Positions 55,400 through 63,049 of a stretch of DNA of 64,000 bases are shown here, in pieces. How positions within the stretch are numbered: the stretch's first letter is position 1; each line of letters opens with the position of its first letter. Source of the stretch: Phocaeicola_A sp036804505 (GTDB taxonomy: Bacteria; Bacteroidota; Bacteroidia; Bacteroidales; Bacteroidaceae); contig DAIRSI010000003.1 in assembly GCA_036804505.1 (NCBI GenBank), positions 62,001-126,000 on the forward strand. Direction: 5' to 3'. The notes under the pieces were generated by a model. The model saw only the letters and a program-made list of their open reading frames with translations. It had not been told where the DNA came from and did not search any database. Both the position numbers and the translations under genes were made by a program.

Positions 55400-56158
55400 A
55401 TGAGTAACCCAACAAAAGAAAAAATCTATTTTGCCATTATCACAAACGTTGTGATGCTATCCATCATCGCCTTTATCCCATTATTTTTTGGAGATAACGT
55501 GATGGCAGATTGGTATCGCACAAAGGTTGAAATATTATCATCCGAACCTGCTTCAATATGGATATTTCTTCTATTGTGTCTATGTACTATTATGATTATT
55601 ATACTTTTTGGTCGCAGCTTGTATAATGTCAAATTACCTTCTACTAATATATCCCCTAAAAGCAATGCAAATTATATGCAATGCGATACAGATCAATTAA
55701 AAGACCTGACCAACGAACTGGCAAGCTTAAACAAGATTGCAGAGCTTAAAGAAAAAAGAAGGATTGCAAATGAACGTCTGGAAACACACAAAATGGACCT
55801 TGTGAAAACGTATTTACACGAAGAGCTTTGTATCTATATGAAAGAGCAAGAACTCTCCATGCTTATTGAAAACGTATGCAGATTTACTTTGGAAAAAGGA
55901 TTCTCACCTATTCCTGTGGTAACAGACTGTCGACTCTCTACTTTAGATTTGCGCCATTTAGTATGGAACATAGGCAAACGACTTTCTTGGAATGGCAATC
56001 AGTGCTCGATATTCTTGAAAACATGTTTTCCTATTGAGATGAAAGAACTTGAAATAGAAACAATTCGTCGCAATCTACGTCAAAGAGGTACATGCCTTAT
56101 AGAATTAGATATACCTGAAAATGGGTCTTTTGAGTTTCATAACACTCACACATCATAA
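55400..56158 (+). CDS. ICE membrane protein of unknown function (orf252)
   Basis: A 252-residue protein with two membrane helices (about 10-32, YFAIITNVVMLSIIAFIPLF, and about 52-75, IWIFLLLCLCTIMIIILFG). A charged coiled coil follows (about 95-135, KIAELKEKRRIANERLETH), then a soluble C-terminal domain with no known motif. It has its own promoter between the integrase and the small HTH gene. It may link the element to the membrane or sense a signal; this is only a guess from topology. Confidence 0.8.
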   Translation: MSNPTKEKIYFAIITNVVMLSIIAFIPLFFGDNVMADWYRTKVEILSSEPASIWIFLLLCLCTIMIIILFGRSLYNVKLPSTNISPKSNANYMQCDTDQLKDLTNELASLNKIAELKEKRRIANERLETHKMDLVKTYLHEELCIYMKEQELSMLIENVCRFTLEKGFSPIPVVTDCRLSTLDLRHLVWNIGKRLSWNGNQCSIFLKTCFPIEMKELEIETIRRNLRQRGTCLIELDIPENGSFEFHNTHTS

Positions 56159-56169
56159 TTAATCGACAA

Positions 56170-56199
56170 TTACTTTTAATTACTTTGACTTATTTCCTT
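56170..56199. repeat. Three 10-bp-phased repeats after orf252
   Basis: TTACTTTTAA, TTACTTTGAC and TTATTTCCTT stand at exact 10-bp steps, 12 bp after the orf252 stop. The pattern is that of the triple at 53944, including the diverged third unit. Confidence 0.45.
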
Positions 56200-56271
56200 A
56201 CATCCAAACACTTACATTTATCAGCATTTTATCATTGAGTTCCTTTGCCATTGAAATCAAATAACAATATT

Positions 56272-56661
56272 ATGATCGATATGACAACAGATGAAATGAC
56301 TTTCAATGATGTTCCACAGGTAGTGGCGCATGTCTACAACAAAGTAGAAAGATTAGAAACTCTTATTCAGAATCTAAACGAGGAACTGAGAAGAAATGTT
56401 CTTACAAAGAAAAGCGACCACACGCCCATGACCCTTGACGAAGCATGTGAATTTCTAAAGATGAAGAAATCTACAATGTACTATAAACTTGGACGTGGTG
56501 ACATACCGGGAACACGTTCAGGAAAATACTACATATTATTCAAAGATGAGCTTATAAAATGGATTGAATCAGGTCGTAATGGAAAAGCACATCTTACACC
56601 TGAAGAAGAAAATGAATTAATCGCCCTATCTCATAGAAGAAAATCCAAACGTACACTCTAA
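56272..56661 (+). CDS. Excisionase-like helix-turn-helix protein 1
   Basis: A 129-residue DNA-binding protein. A short N-terminal coiled coil (VYNKVERLETLIQNLNEELR) precedes an HTH_17-type winged helix (about 57-112, MTLDEACEFLKMKKSTMYYK and a wing RSGKYYILFK). The start could be 56245, 56272 or 56281. Proteins of this form in Bacteroidales elements act as excision factors or local regulators. It resembles the proteins at 57985 and 60582 in layout but is the most distant of the three. Confidence 0.8.
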   Translation: MIDMTTDEMTFNDVPQVVAHVYNKVERLETLIQNLNEELRRNVLTKKSDHTPMTLDEACEFLKMKKSTMYYKLGRGDIPGTRSGKYYILFKDELIKWIESGRNGKAHLTPEEENELIALSHRRKSKRTL

Positions 56662-56671
56662 TTCAAACAGT

Positions 56672-56687
56672 ACAGAGTCTCATTAAT
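56672..56687 (-). repeat. Inverted partner of the 16-bp repeat at 52353
   Basis: On the minus strand this reads ATTAATGAGACTCTGT, 14 of 16 identical to the copy in the leader of the multi-HTH gene. It lies 10 bp after the stop codon of the small HTH gene. The rest of the 347-bp gap to the next gene holds a 34-codon frame (56702-56806) without other support and the hairpin at 56856. Confidence 0.55.
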
Positions 56688-56855
56688 CGGTATAAACGTA
56701 AATGATAAATGCACATTATACAGGATTTTATATCAATCCTGCAGATGAATATAGAAAATTACAAGGTTGTACCGACCTGTGGTGCAATATGGCAGTAACT
56801 TTGTAGGTTTAAATAGAATGTATAATGTAAAAAGCCGCAAGCTCATATTACAAGT

Positions 56856-56900
56856 AAGCCCAACTTGAAACTGCAACAGGTCTCTAGCTGGGCTTTTCTT
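56856..56900 (+). terminator. Terminator-like hairpin before the gene at 57009
   Basis: AAGCCCA (56856-56862) pairs with TGGGCTT (56889-56895), with two further pairs after a mismatch, and is followed by a short T-rich run. Confidence 0.6.
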
Positions 56901-57008
56901 TGCTTAGAAAATGATGAATAAAGATATTATATATCAACATAAACATTAAAAAAATCAAAATTCAAAAAGAAATGACTGAAAAGAACAATCAATTCGGTCT
57001 CTCTCTTT

Positions 57009-57788
57009 TTGTGTATTCCAAGCCTACACAACAATAAGAGCCAGCAGACCTATGCACCGCAAAATGAGTTGCAGATGCTTTGTATTGCTGCCTATGAGCA
57101 GTATCAATGCGAAATCATAAACGATGGCAAACTGTATCATCGTTATGTAGAGGACTTTATAAATTCTCACATGATTATCGACAGTTCTAATCACAATGAT
57201 TGGAACATACACTTCAAGAACCTATGTTCCATAAAAAGCCTCCTTGAGCAACGCAAGGATTTGGTATTGGAATACTTTTCCAAACCACACTTAGAAATGA
57301 CAGATTGCAATGAGATGATTCACTCTCTAAATTATGGTAGACCTCCTAAAACAAAATTCTTAAAAGCTGAACTTGGTAATCTTTCCGATAATCAGCTTCA
57401 GCAAATTACAGATTTTGTCAATGGTGACTTTGAGAACCAGAAGAATAAGAAAGGATCAATCTTCGCAAAAGCGGTAAGCTATGATGAAATGTATGATCTC
57501 TTTTACTGCCGTCTTACGAACCCTCTCAGGACTGGAAGCAATGTCAAATTTGCTCTATTTATGGATAGTTTGAGTACACACAATCTTCTTCATTACTCCT
57601 ATCAGGAATTGATTCTGGAATATCAACTTATTCTATCATCGAAGGATGGTGTTTATTATGGAGGGAATGCCATCAGTGCAAGTATCTCAATAGCGAAGAG
57701 AGGAAAAAGTTACATCGGTAACCCGTATGATTCTTTTGTAAACGAACTGACAAAATGTAGTGAAAATGCCATCAAACATACTAAGTGA
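57009..57788 (+). CDS. ICE protein of unknown function, 5' end possibly frameshifted
   Basis: A 259-codon frame with no ATG at its head. Initiation would need TTG at 57009 or the Met at 57075. A separate frame from ATG 56972 (MTEKNNQFGLSLFVYSKPTQQ, stop 57035-57037) overlaps it and looks like a normal protein start, so a one-base shift in the 57000-57035 region, near a CTCTCTCTTTTT tract, may have split one gene. The protein is soluble and mostly helical (NELQMLCIAAYEQYQCEIIN, DLFYCRLTNPLRTGSNVKFA) and has no domain I recognise. Confidence 0.6.
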   Translation: MCIPSLHNNKSQQTYAPQNELQMLCIAAYEQYQCEIINDGKLYHRYVEDFINSHMIIDSSNHNDWNIHFKNLCSIKSLLEQRKDLVLEYFSKPHLEMTDCNEMIHSLNYGRPPKTKFLKAELGNLSDNQLQQITDFVNGDFENQKNKKGSIFAKAVSYDEMYDLFYCRLTNPLRTGSNVKFALFMDSLSTHNLLHYSYQELILEYQLILSSKDGVYYGGNAISASISIAKRGKSYIGNPYDSFVNELTKCSENAIKHTK

Positions 57789-57860
57789 AACAATAAAATT
57801 ATAATACTTCTTATAATAGAAAAAGGTGTTATAAAGTCACTTATACCGGTTTGATAATCA

Positions 57861-57910
57861 GGAAGTAATTTTGCCTTCGAATCGATTCGAGATTCGGAGG
57901 CAAGACTTCC
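57861..57910 (+). terminator. Strong 50-nt hairpin
   Basis: The left arm (57861-57883, GGAAGT...TTGCCTTCGAATC) pairs with the right arm (57891-57910, GATTCGGAGGCAA...ACTTCC) around a 7-nt loop with one small internal bulge. TTTCTC follows. It separates the gene at 57009 from the next operon and could be a terminator or a structured leader. Confidence 0.65.
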
Positions 57911-57984
57911 TTTCTCAACCCAAATGCAGTGTCAACCATAATGTATCACTGTTAGTCAGTAACATTTAAATAAGCAAGAACCGT

Positions 57985-58332
57985 ATGGTAAAACAAAGAA
58001 TAACCCAACAAGTATTACATAAAAGACTTGAACGAGTAGAGTTACTAATTGATGAATGTAATCCATCAGCCATTGAAGACATGATTAAAAGACTTGCAAA
58101 GATTGAGCGCAAACTTTTTTTGACCAAAAACATGCTAACATCTGAGGAAGCAACAGAGTTTACAGGCATCTCTATATCTCAGCTATATAAGCTTACACGT
58201 ACACAAATGATTCCCCATTGGAAGCCAAGGGGAAAAATGGTCTACTTCGACAAGAAAGAATTGGAAGAATGGATGCGACAGAACCCGGTTAAAGTCTTTA
58301 ATACAACTTCACAACATGAGCAAAAAATATAA
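57985..58332 (+). CDS. Excisionase-like helix-turn-helix protein 2
   Basis: A 115-residue protein with an N-terminal helix (HKRLERVELLIDE), a second helix (MIKRLAKIERKLFLTKN) and an HTH_17 winged helix (about 51-105, LTSEEATEFTGISISQLYKL, wing PRGKMVYFDKKELEEWM). It is clearly a paralogue of the protein at 60582, which shares the order IEK/IER-F-L-x-K and the SQLYK-x-x-R recognition helix. It heads the replication-like block and is probably its regulator or an accessory DNA binder. Confidence 0.82.
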   Translation: MVKQRITQQVLHKRLERVELLIDECNPSAIEDMIKRLAKIERKLFLTKNMLTSEEATEFTGISISQLYKLTRTQMIPHWKPRGKMVYFDKKELEEWMRQNPVKVFNTTSQHEQKI

Positions 58333-58492
58333 ATCCGCCCCTCATTATCTGACAGCAGAACATGAAAAGCTTACAGATAAACAATTGGAGCAGTTGATTG
58401 AAAAATCTACAATCACTGCCTCAGAGTATAATACAGAATCGCACCACGATTCAAAAGTACAAAGTAATGGAAAAGAAAATAAGAAAAATTAG
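58316..58492 (+). CDS. Small overlapping ORF, 58 residues
   Basis: ATG 58316 to TAG 58492 encodes a hydrophilic peptide (MSKKYKSAPHYLTAEHEKLT, rich in K, E and S). It overlaps the end of the HTH gene by 17 bp and the start of the AAA ATPase gene by 26 bp, the tight overlap typical of translationally coupled genes. The function is unknown. Codon use looks protein-like. Confidence 0.5.
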   Translation: MSKKYKSAPHYLTAEHEKLTDKQLEQLIEKSTITASEYNTESHHDSKVQSNGKENKKN

Positions 58493-59588
58493 TATACCAA
58501 AGCCTTCTGATGATTTCAAAAGTGATTTTGACTTCAACTTTAAAAGCGATTATCCGGATGATATGCTTGAGCGATGCTTGAATAAGGGGCAGATAAAAGT
58601 TACTGAAAGACCAGAGAATCCACCTCAGATATTATGGGTCGGTGACTGTGTAGTGGCTACATTCGGTAATTTTAGTGCTTCAACCGGAAAGGCAAAGAGT
58701 AAAAAGACTTTCAATATATCTGCAATGGTTGCAGCAGCTCTTACCAACAGTAACGTACTCAATTACAGAGCTAGTCTGCCCAAAGGCAAACGTAAGATAT
58801 ACTATTTCGATACAGAGCAAAGTCGTTTCCATTGCCATAATGTACTGGAACGTATTTTGAAGATGGCAGGTTTGCCCATTGGTCAAGATACTGACAGAAT
58901 AAAGTTTGTTGGCCTTAGAGAGTACACACCAAGCCTACGACTCAGTTTGATTGATTATGCGCTTCGTAAAAGTGAAGGTTATGGGCTTGTTATTATCGAC
59001 GGTCTTCGTGACTTAATGTATGACATCAATAATGCAAAGGAAGCCACTGATTTGATTACCAAACTGATGAGCTGGACAAGCAATTATAAATTACATATCC
59101 ATTGTGTGCTACATCTAAACAAGAATGACAGCAATACACGAGGACATATTGGTACAGAGCTGGAGAATAAGGCTGAAACAGTTCTTGTCGTAAGCAAGGA
59201 CAGCAAGAATACTGAAATCAGTGAAGTGCGCCCTATGCACATGCGAGACAAGGAATTTACATCATTCGCCTTTCATATTGATGATAATTCCCTCCCTGTA
59301 CTTGAGGAGGATTACAAAGTTACCGTTGTAAAGCAGCGTGATCCACAACTTACAACTCTTCCGAAAACTGTCCATAAGGAAATTCTAGATGAGCTGTTTA
59401 GTCAATATAAACCTACCAACTATGCGGAAATGGTAGCGAGAATTGCTGAATCCTATACTGCACATGGCTATAAACGAGGCCTAGTTGCATACAAGGAATT
59501 GCTAAAGTTACTATCTGCAAGTGGTATCATAAAGAATGAGAATAAAGTGTACCACTATTATCCCAATATATTAAACATTCAGGAGTAA
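58467..59588 (+). CDS. RepA-like AAA ATPase of the ICE
   Basis: A 373-residue protein of the RecA/RepA (AAA_25) type from ATG 58467; the longer frame from 58398 overlaps the small ORF and is less likely. Landmarks are a Walker-A-like GKAKSKKTF (near 74-82), DTEQSRFH after the second strand, the Walker B strand LVIIDGLRDLM and the sensor-like CVLHLNKNDSNTRGHIG. A C-terminal winged-helix region (about 300-373) may contact DNA. Relatives are hexameric replicative helicases of plasmids and mobile elements, so a role in replication of the excised circle is likely. Confidence 0.85.
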   Translation: MEKKIRKISIPKPSDDFKSDFDFNFKSDYPDDMLERCLNKGQIKVTERPENPPQILWVGDCVVATFGNFSASTGKAKSKKTFNISAMVAAALTNSNVLNYRASLPKGKRKIYYFDTEQSRFHCHNVLERILKMAGLPIGQDTDRIKFVGLREYTPSLRLSLIDYALRKSEGYGLVIIDGLRDLMYDINNAKEATDLITKLMSWTSNYKLHIHCVLHLNKNDSNTRGHIGTELENKAETVLVVSKDSKNTEISEVRPMHMRDKEFTSFAFHIDDNSLPVLEEDYKVTVVKQRDPQLTTLPKTVHKEILDELFSQYKPTNYAEMVARIAESYTAHGYKRGLVAYKELLKLLSASGIIKNENKVYHYYPNILNIQE

Positions 59589-59652
59589 GTATGAGTATAG
59601 GTATTTTCCCCCTATATATATAATACTTATACCTGCCAAAAATCATAAGAAA

Positions 59653-60564
59653 ATGACAATTGAAGAAATAAAACAGATAAACATCGTGGACTACCTTTAT
59701 CATAAGGGTATTAAGCCAACTAAACAATACCATAATACCTATTGGTATCTATCACCTTTGCACGCAGAAACGAATAGCTCATTCAAGGTAGATATGAATA
59801 CCAATCTTTGGTATGACTTTGCATTAGCTCAAGGTGGCAATATCATCAATCTTGTTCAAGCCCTGAACCCACTTTTAGACAATAATGGTATCATCTGCCA
59901 TCTAAAGTCTTATAGTAATAATGATGATAATCAATTTTTCATCCCCGTCCCGGACAGAGAAACACTTATCAGAAATAATAAAGTCAAGAATGATAATACA
60001 ATCATTAATAGAATAGTTGGTATCAGCAATACCAATCTTATCAACTATTTAATGGGAAGGGCAATTAGTATTGATGTTGCCAAAGAGTATTGCAAAGAAG
60101 TATACTATACAATTTCATCCAACAAAACATATTATGGCATCGGTTTCAATAACAATAGCGATGGTATGGAGATACGCAATCAATTTTTCAAGCGTTGTAT
60201 CGGGAAAAAAGATATCACTCATATAGCTAAAGAACGAGAACTGCCTGTACGTCAATGTTGTGTGTTTGAAGGCTTTTTCGACTTTCTTTCATACAAGACA
60301 TGTAAAGAACGAGGAGATCGATGGCTATGTGTAGATGGTGTCTGTGACTATTTAGTTCTTAATTCTGTTGCTATGGTAAACAAGGCCATCCCATGTTTGG
60401 AGAGATACGATAAATTATTTCTCTATCTGGATAACGACGATGCTGGAGAATCAGCGACAAGAACCATCATTGAAAGATATGGTTCGAAAGCTAAAGATTG
60501 CCGGGAACGATATGCAAAATTCTCTGATATAAATGATTTCATAACAGGTAAAACTAAAGTATAA
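59653..60564 (+). CDS. Toprim-domain primase-like protein 1
   Basis: A 303-residue protein with an N-terminal CHC2-like fold (about 1-75, YWYLSPLHAETNSSFKVDM and FALAQGGNIINL) that lacks the zinc-binding cysteines. A C-terminal toprim domain follows, with the catalytic Glu E206 in VFEGFFDFLSYK and the DxD pair D260/D262 in LYLDNDDAGE. All expected metal-binding residues are present. With the RepA-like ATPase just upstream it could prime replication or transfer of the element. Confidence 0.85.
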   Translation: MTIEEIKQINIVDYLYHKGIKPTKQYHNTYWYLSPLHAETNSSFKVDMNTNLWYDFALAQGGNIINLVQALNPLLDNNGIICHLKSYSNNDDNQFFIPVPDRETLIRNNKVKNDNTIINRIVGISNTNLINYLMGRAISIDVAKEYCKEVYYTISSNKTYYGIGFNNNSDGMEIRNQFFKRCIGKKDITHIAKERELPVRQCCVFEGFFDFLSYKTCKERGDRWLCVDGVCDYLVLNSVAMVNKAIPCLERYDKLFLYLDNDDAGESATRTIIERYGSKAKDCRERYAKFSDINDFITGKTKV

Positions 60565-60581
60565 CATAAATAGAAGATGAA

Positions 60582-60914
60582 ATGAATACAGACCCGAAGA
60601 TTCTAAGACTAGAAGAGAGAGTTCAGCAGATTGAAGAAGAAATGAAGGTTTTGGGTATCTTTTCTGATTTTTTGAAAAGAATTGAAAAAATAGAAGCAAC
60701 AATCTTTTTGAATAAAGATATCTTCACTTTCAAAGAGGCATCAATAGTTCTTGATATGTCGCATAGTCAGTTGTATAAGATGGCACGCAACAAAAGTATT
60801 CCCCATTACAAGACCGACCGAAAGATTTATTTTATCAAAAGCGAGCTTATCGATTGGTTGAAGCAGCATCCGAGAAAAAGAAATAAATACCCCAATGACT
60901 ATGGACATAAATAA
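60582..60914 (+). CDS. Excisionase-like helix-turn-helix protein 3
   Basis: A 110-residue paralogue of the protein at 57985: N-terminal coiled coil (LRLEERVQQIEEEM), second helix (FLKRIEKIEATIFLNKD) and HTH_17 domain (about 45-100, FTFKEASIVLDMSHSQLYKM, wing KTDRKIYFIKSELIDWL). It lies between the two toprim genes, so HTH and toprim genes alternate, as expected after duplication of a two-gene cassette. Confidence 0.8.
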   Translation: MNTDPKILRLEERVQQIEEEMKVLGIFSDFLKRIEKIEATIFLNKDIFTFKEASIVLDMSHSQLYKMARNKSIPHYKTDRKIYFIKSELIDWLKQHPRKRNKYPNDYGHK

Positions 60915-60963
60915 ATGGTGGGAATGGTATCACCATATCCGAACAAGAACTAAATTCAATCCT

Positions 60964-61845
60964 ATGAATATCGAACAAATAAATAAAATCAGTCTGACAG
61001 AACTCTTATCAGAATTAGGCTGTATGCCAGTGAAGAAGCGAAGAAATACCGTTTACTTCAATTCACCTTTTTATAATGATAATAAAAATAGTTTCGAGGT
61101 TGACATCGTTAAGAACGTATGGCATGATAGAGGACTCAATAAAGGTGGTGACGTTATATCTTTTGGACGATTATGGCATAAATCAAATAACGTGGAAAAA
61201 GTTATTGATGAGTTTGAGAAATATGAGCATCTGATTATTGGTCATGAGCTTTCTGTAAAACCAATTCCAAAACATGATTCAGATGAAATGATAATGATTT
61301 CATGTAATAGACTAAGCAACCATGCTTTACTATCATACCTTTGCTCAAGAGGAATAGATATCAATGAAGCAAAGATATTTGCCAAAGAAATAATATATAG
61401 AATTGAGGAAAAGAACTATGTAGCTCTTGCATTCAAAACTATATACGGAGGTTACCTACTTCACAATCCATATTTTAAAGGGTTCTTGGGCAAAGATGGT
61501 TTATCCATACTTCATCATGAGACTATAGGAGTTCAAGATACCTGTTGCATTTTTGAAACCTATATGGATTTTCTGAGTTATAAAACTCTGGAATCCAATG
61601 GTCATAAATTAATGGATACACCTGTTCCCTGTGATTATATTCTACTTCATTCAGCAGATTATTTACATAACTGCCTACAACGACTTGTCAGTTATAAGGA
61701 AATCCATCTCTATCTCCATCACTCCCTTTCCGGCCATACAATGAAAGAGACCATCTTTGGATTATACAAGGATAAAACAATTGATGAATCTTTCCGGTAT
61801 ATAGATGATATCAGCTTGACAAAGTATATACAATATAGAAGATAA
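60964..61845 (+). CDS. Toprim-domain protein 2, catalytically degenerate paralogue
   Basis: A 293-residue relative of the protein at 59653. Its start is placed at ATG 60964 because MNIEQINKISLTELL aligns with the MTIEEIKQINIVDYL start of the paralogue; a start at 60895 would overlap the HTH gene by 20 bp and add 23 residues. The N-terminal module is kept (VYFNSPFYNDNKNSFEVDI, NKGGDVISF), and so is the toprim Glu (E198 in IFETYMDFLSYK). The DxD pair is replaced by H252-H253-S254 (LYLHHSLSGH), so metal catalysis is probably lost. It may be a structural partner of protein 1. Confidence 0.8.
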   Translation: MNIEQINKISLTELLSELGCMPVKKRRNTVYFNSPFYNDNKNSFEVDIVKNVWHDRGLNKGGDVISFGRLWHKSNNVEKVIDEFEKYEHLIIGHELSVKPIPKHDSDEMIMISCNRLSNHALLSYLCSRGIDINEAKIFAKEIIYRIEEKNYVALAFKTIYGGYLLHNPYFKGFLGKDGLSILHHETIGVQDTCCIFETYMDFLSYKTLESNGHKLMDTPVPCDYILLHSADYLHNCLQRLVSYKEIHLYLHHSLSGHTMKETIFGLYKDKTIDESFRYIDDISLTKYIQYRR

Positions 61846-61872
61846 TTCTATATCCCCAATCAATTATGATTT

Positions 61873-61906
61873 AGGAGGCTTTTCCATTAGGAAGGTCTCC
61901 TTTTTT
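61873..61906 (+). terminator. Terminator of the replication-like block
   Basis: AGGAG-C-TTTCC pairs with GGAAGG-CTCCT (to 61900), followed by six T. In the 337-bp gap to the tra genes I otherwise see only a possible promoter-like TTTACTTTG (62055-62063) and an unsupported 52-codon frame (62009-62167). Confidence 0.75.
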
Positions 61907-62182
61907 GCATCATCGTAAGATAAATGGCAACACATTTGAAAAACAAAACATTCTCCAAAATATGATATTTAAGTATGATTATATTGTCCATTAGAATTGA
62001 TGTTAAGAATGCTTTGGGATGCCTCTGAAAATTCTTATATCTCAATTTTTCAAATTTACTTTGCACCTGAAAACGAGGTTAGCATGTGGCAAAATAAGAT
62101 ATTTTTCACTATTACAACCTCTGTCTTGAGAATAATCAACTGGCATTCTTGTCGCAAAATAGATTAATAAACAAAGTATGAT

Positions 62183-62650
62183 ATGAGTCCATTTTTAATT
62201 TTTGCAATTGTCCTAACTGTAGCTTACATCATCTACTATGCAGTGATGATAACAAGAGACCTATATGGTAAGAAAGATGAAGAAAACAAACATGAGGAAG
62301 TATTCGACGTGGGTGATATGGATGAATTGGAAGAAGCCGTTGTTGTTTCAGAGAAAGGTAATGGATTCTCTGTAGCTGATAAGCAATACGAAACCATAAC
62401 TCATGCCTACGATGAGATTCCCGAAGATATAAAAGTTGAAAAACCAGCTCAGCCTGAACCCGATCAAACAACGAAAAAAGATATAGTAAAGATTATCGAA
62501 GCTAAGGTATTACCAAAGATGCAGGTTACCCACATTTATATGGAAGATCAAATGATGCAAGATGATACAACAGCATGCATACTTAACGGAGGTGACAGAG
62601 GAATAGGTAAACCAAGAGTAATAGTAACATCGTTAAATGATGAGTTATAA
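62183..62650 (+). CDS. Membrane-anchored ICE protein of unknown function, start of the tra operon
   Basis: A 155-residue protein with one N-terminal membrane helix (FLIFAIVLTVAYIIYYAVMI), an acidic linker (KKDEENKHEEVFDVGDMDEL) and a C-terminal region (about 85-155) without a known motif. Its end overlaps the following DUF4134 gene by 14 bp, so it belongs to the transfer operon. I do not recognise the family. Confidence 0.75.
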   Translation: MSPFLIFAIVLTVAYIIYYAVMITRDLYGKKDEENKHEEVFDVGDMDELEEAVVVSEKGNGFSVADKQYETITHAYDEIPEDIKVEKPAQPEPDQTTKKDIVKIIEAKVLPKMQVTHIYMEDQMMQDDTTACILNGGDRGIGKPRVIVTSLNDEL

Positions 62651-62978
62651 ATATTTAATCATTTACGTGTGTTTGCTCCTCTTCGTATTCTGTCCCCAGT
62701 CCGTTTTTGCAAAATGTGGTGGCGTGGATTACAGTTGGGGAGCAGATGCACTCGCAACAATGCACGACTATATTGTCACAATGATGCTCTATGTACTCTG
62801 GCTATGTTATGCCATAGCAGCGATCATGGTAATAATATCGGCACTTCAGATATACATCAAAATGAATACAGGAGAAGATGGTATAACTAAATCTATTATG
62901 ATGCTCATTGGAGCATGTATTTTCATGATAGGTGCTTCCATCGTATTCCCTGCTTTCTTCGGCTATCAAATTTGGTAG
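62637..62978 (+). CDS. DUF4134 (TraE-type) conjugation protein, copy 1
   Basis: A 113-residue protein with a signal peptide or first helix (YLIIYVCLLLFVFCPQSVFA) and two further membrane helices (about 48-70 and 85-108). The landmarks YAIAAIMVIISALQIYIKMN and KSIMMLIGACIFMIGA are typical of DUF4134, the TraE family of Bacteroidales conjugative transposons. Size and topology recall VirB2/VirB3-class components of type IV secretion. A second, related copy follows at 63050. Confidence 0.85.
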   Translation: MMSYKYLIIYVCLLLFVFCPQSVFAKCGGVDYSWGADALATMHDYIVTMMLYVLWLCYAIAAIMVIISALQIYIKMNTGEDGITKSIMMLIGACIFMIGASIVFPAFFGYQIW

Positions 62979-63049
62979 CCACTAAAACCGAACTCAATGC
63001 GCAACGAGTAATATAAGTACAATTAAAAATTAAAATTAAATCAAGAAGA

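Noticed and set aside
56702..56806. A 34-codon frame (MINAHYTGFYINPADEYRKL...)
   Set aside because: It has no promoter, coupling or recognisable motif and lies in a region that also holds the inverted 16-mer and a terminator hairpin; kept only as a note.
62009..62167. A 52-codon frame before the tra operon
   Set aside because: It spans a promoter-like TTTACTTTG and has no supporting signal; more likely leader DNA of the tra operon.
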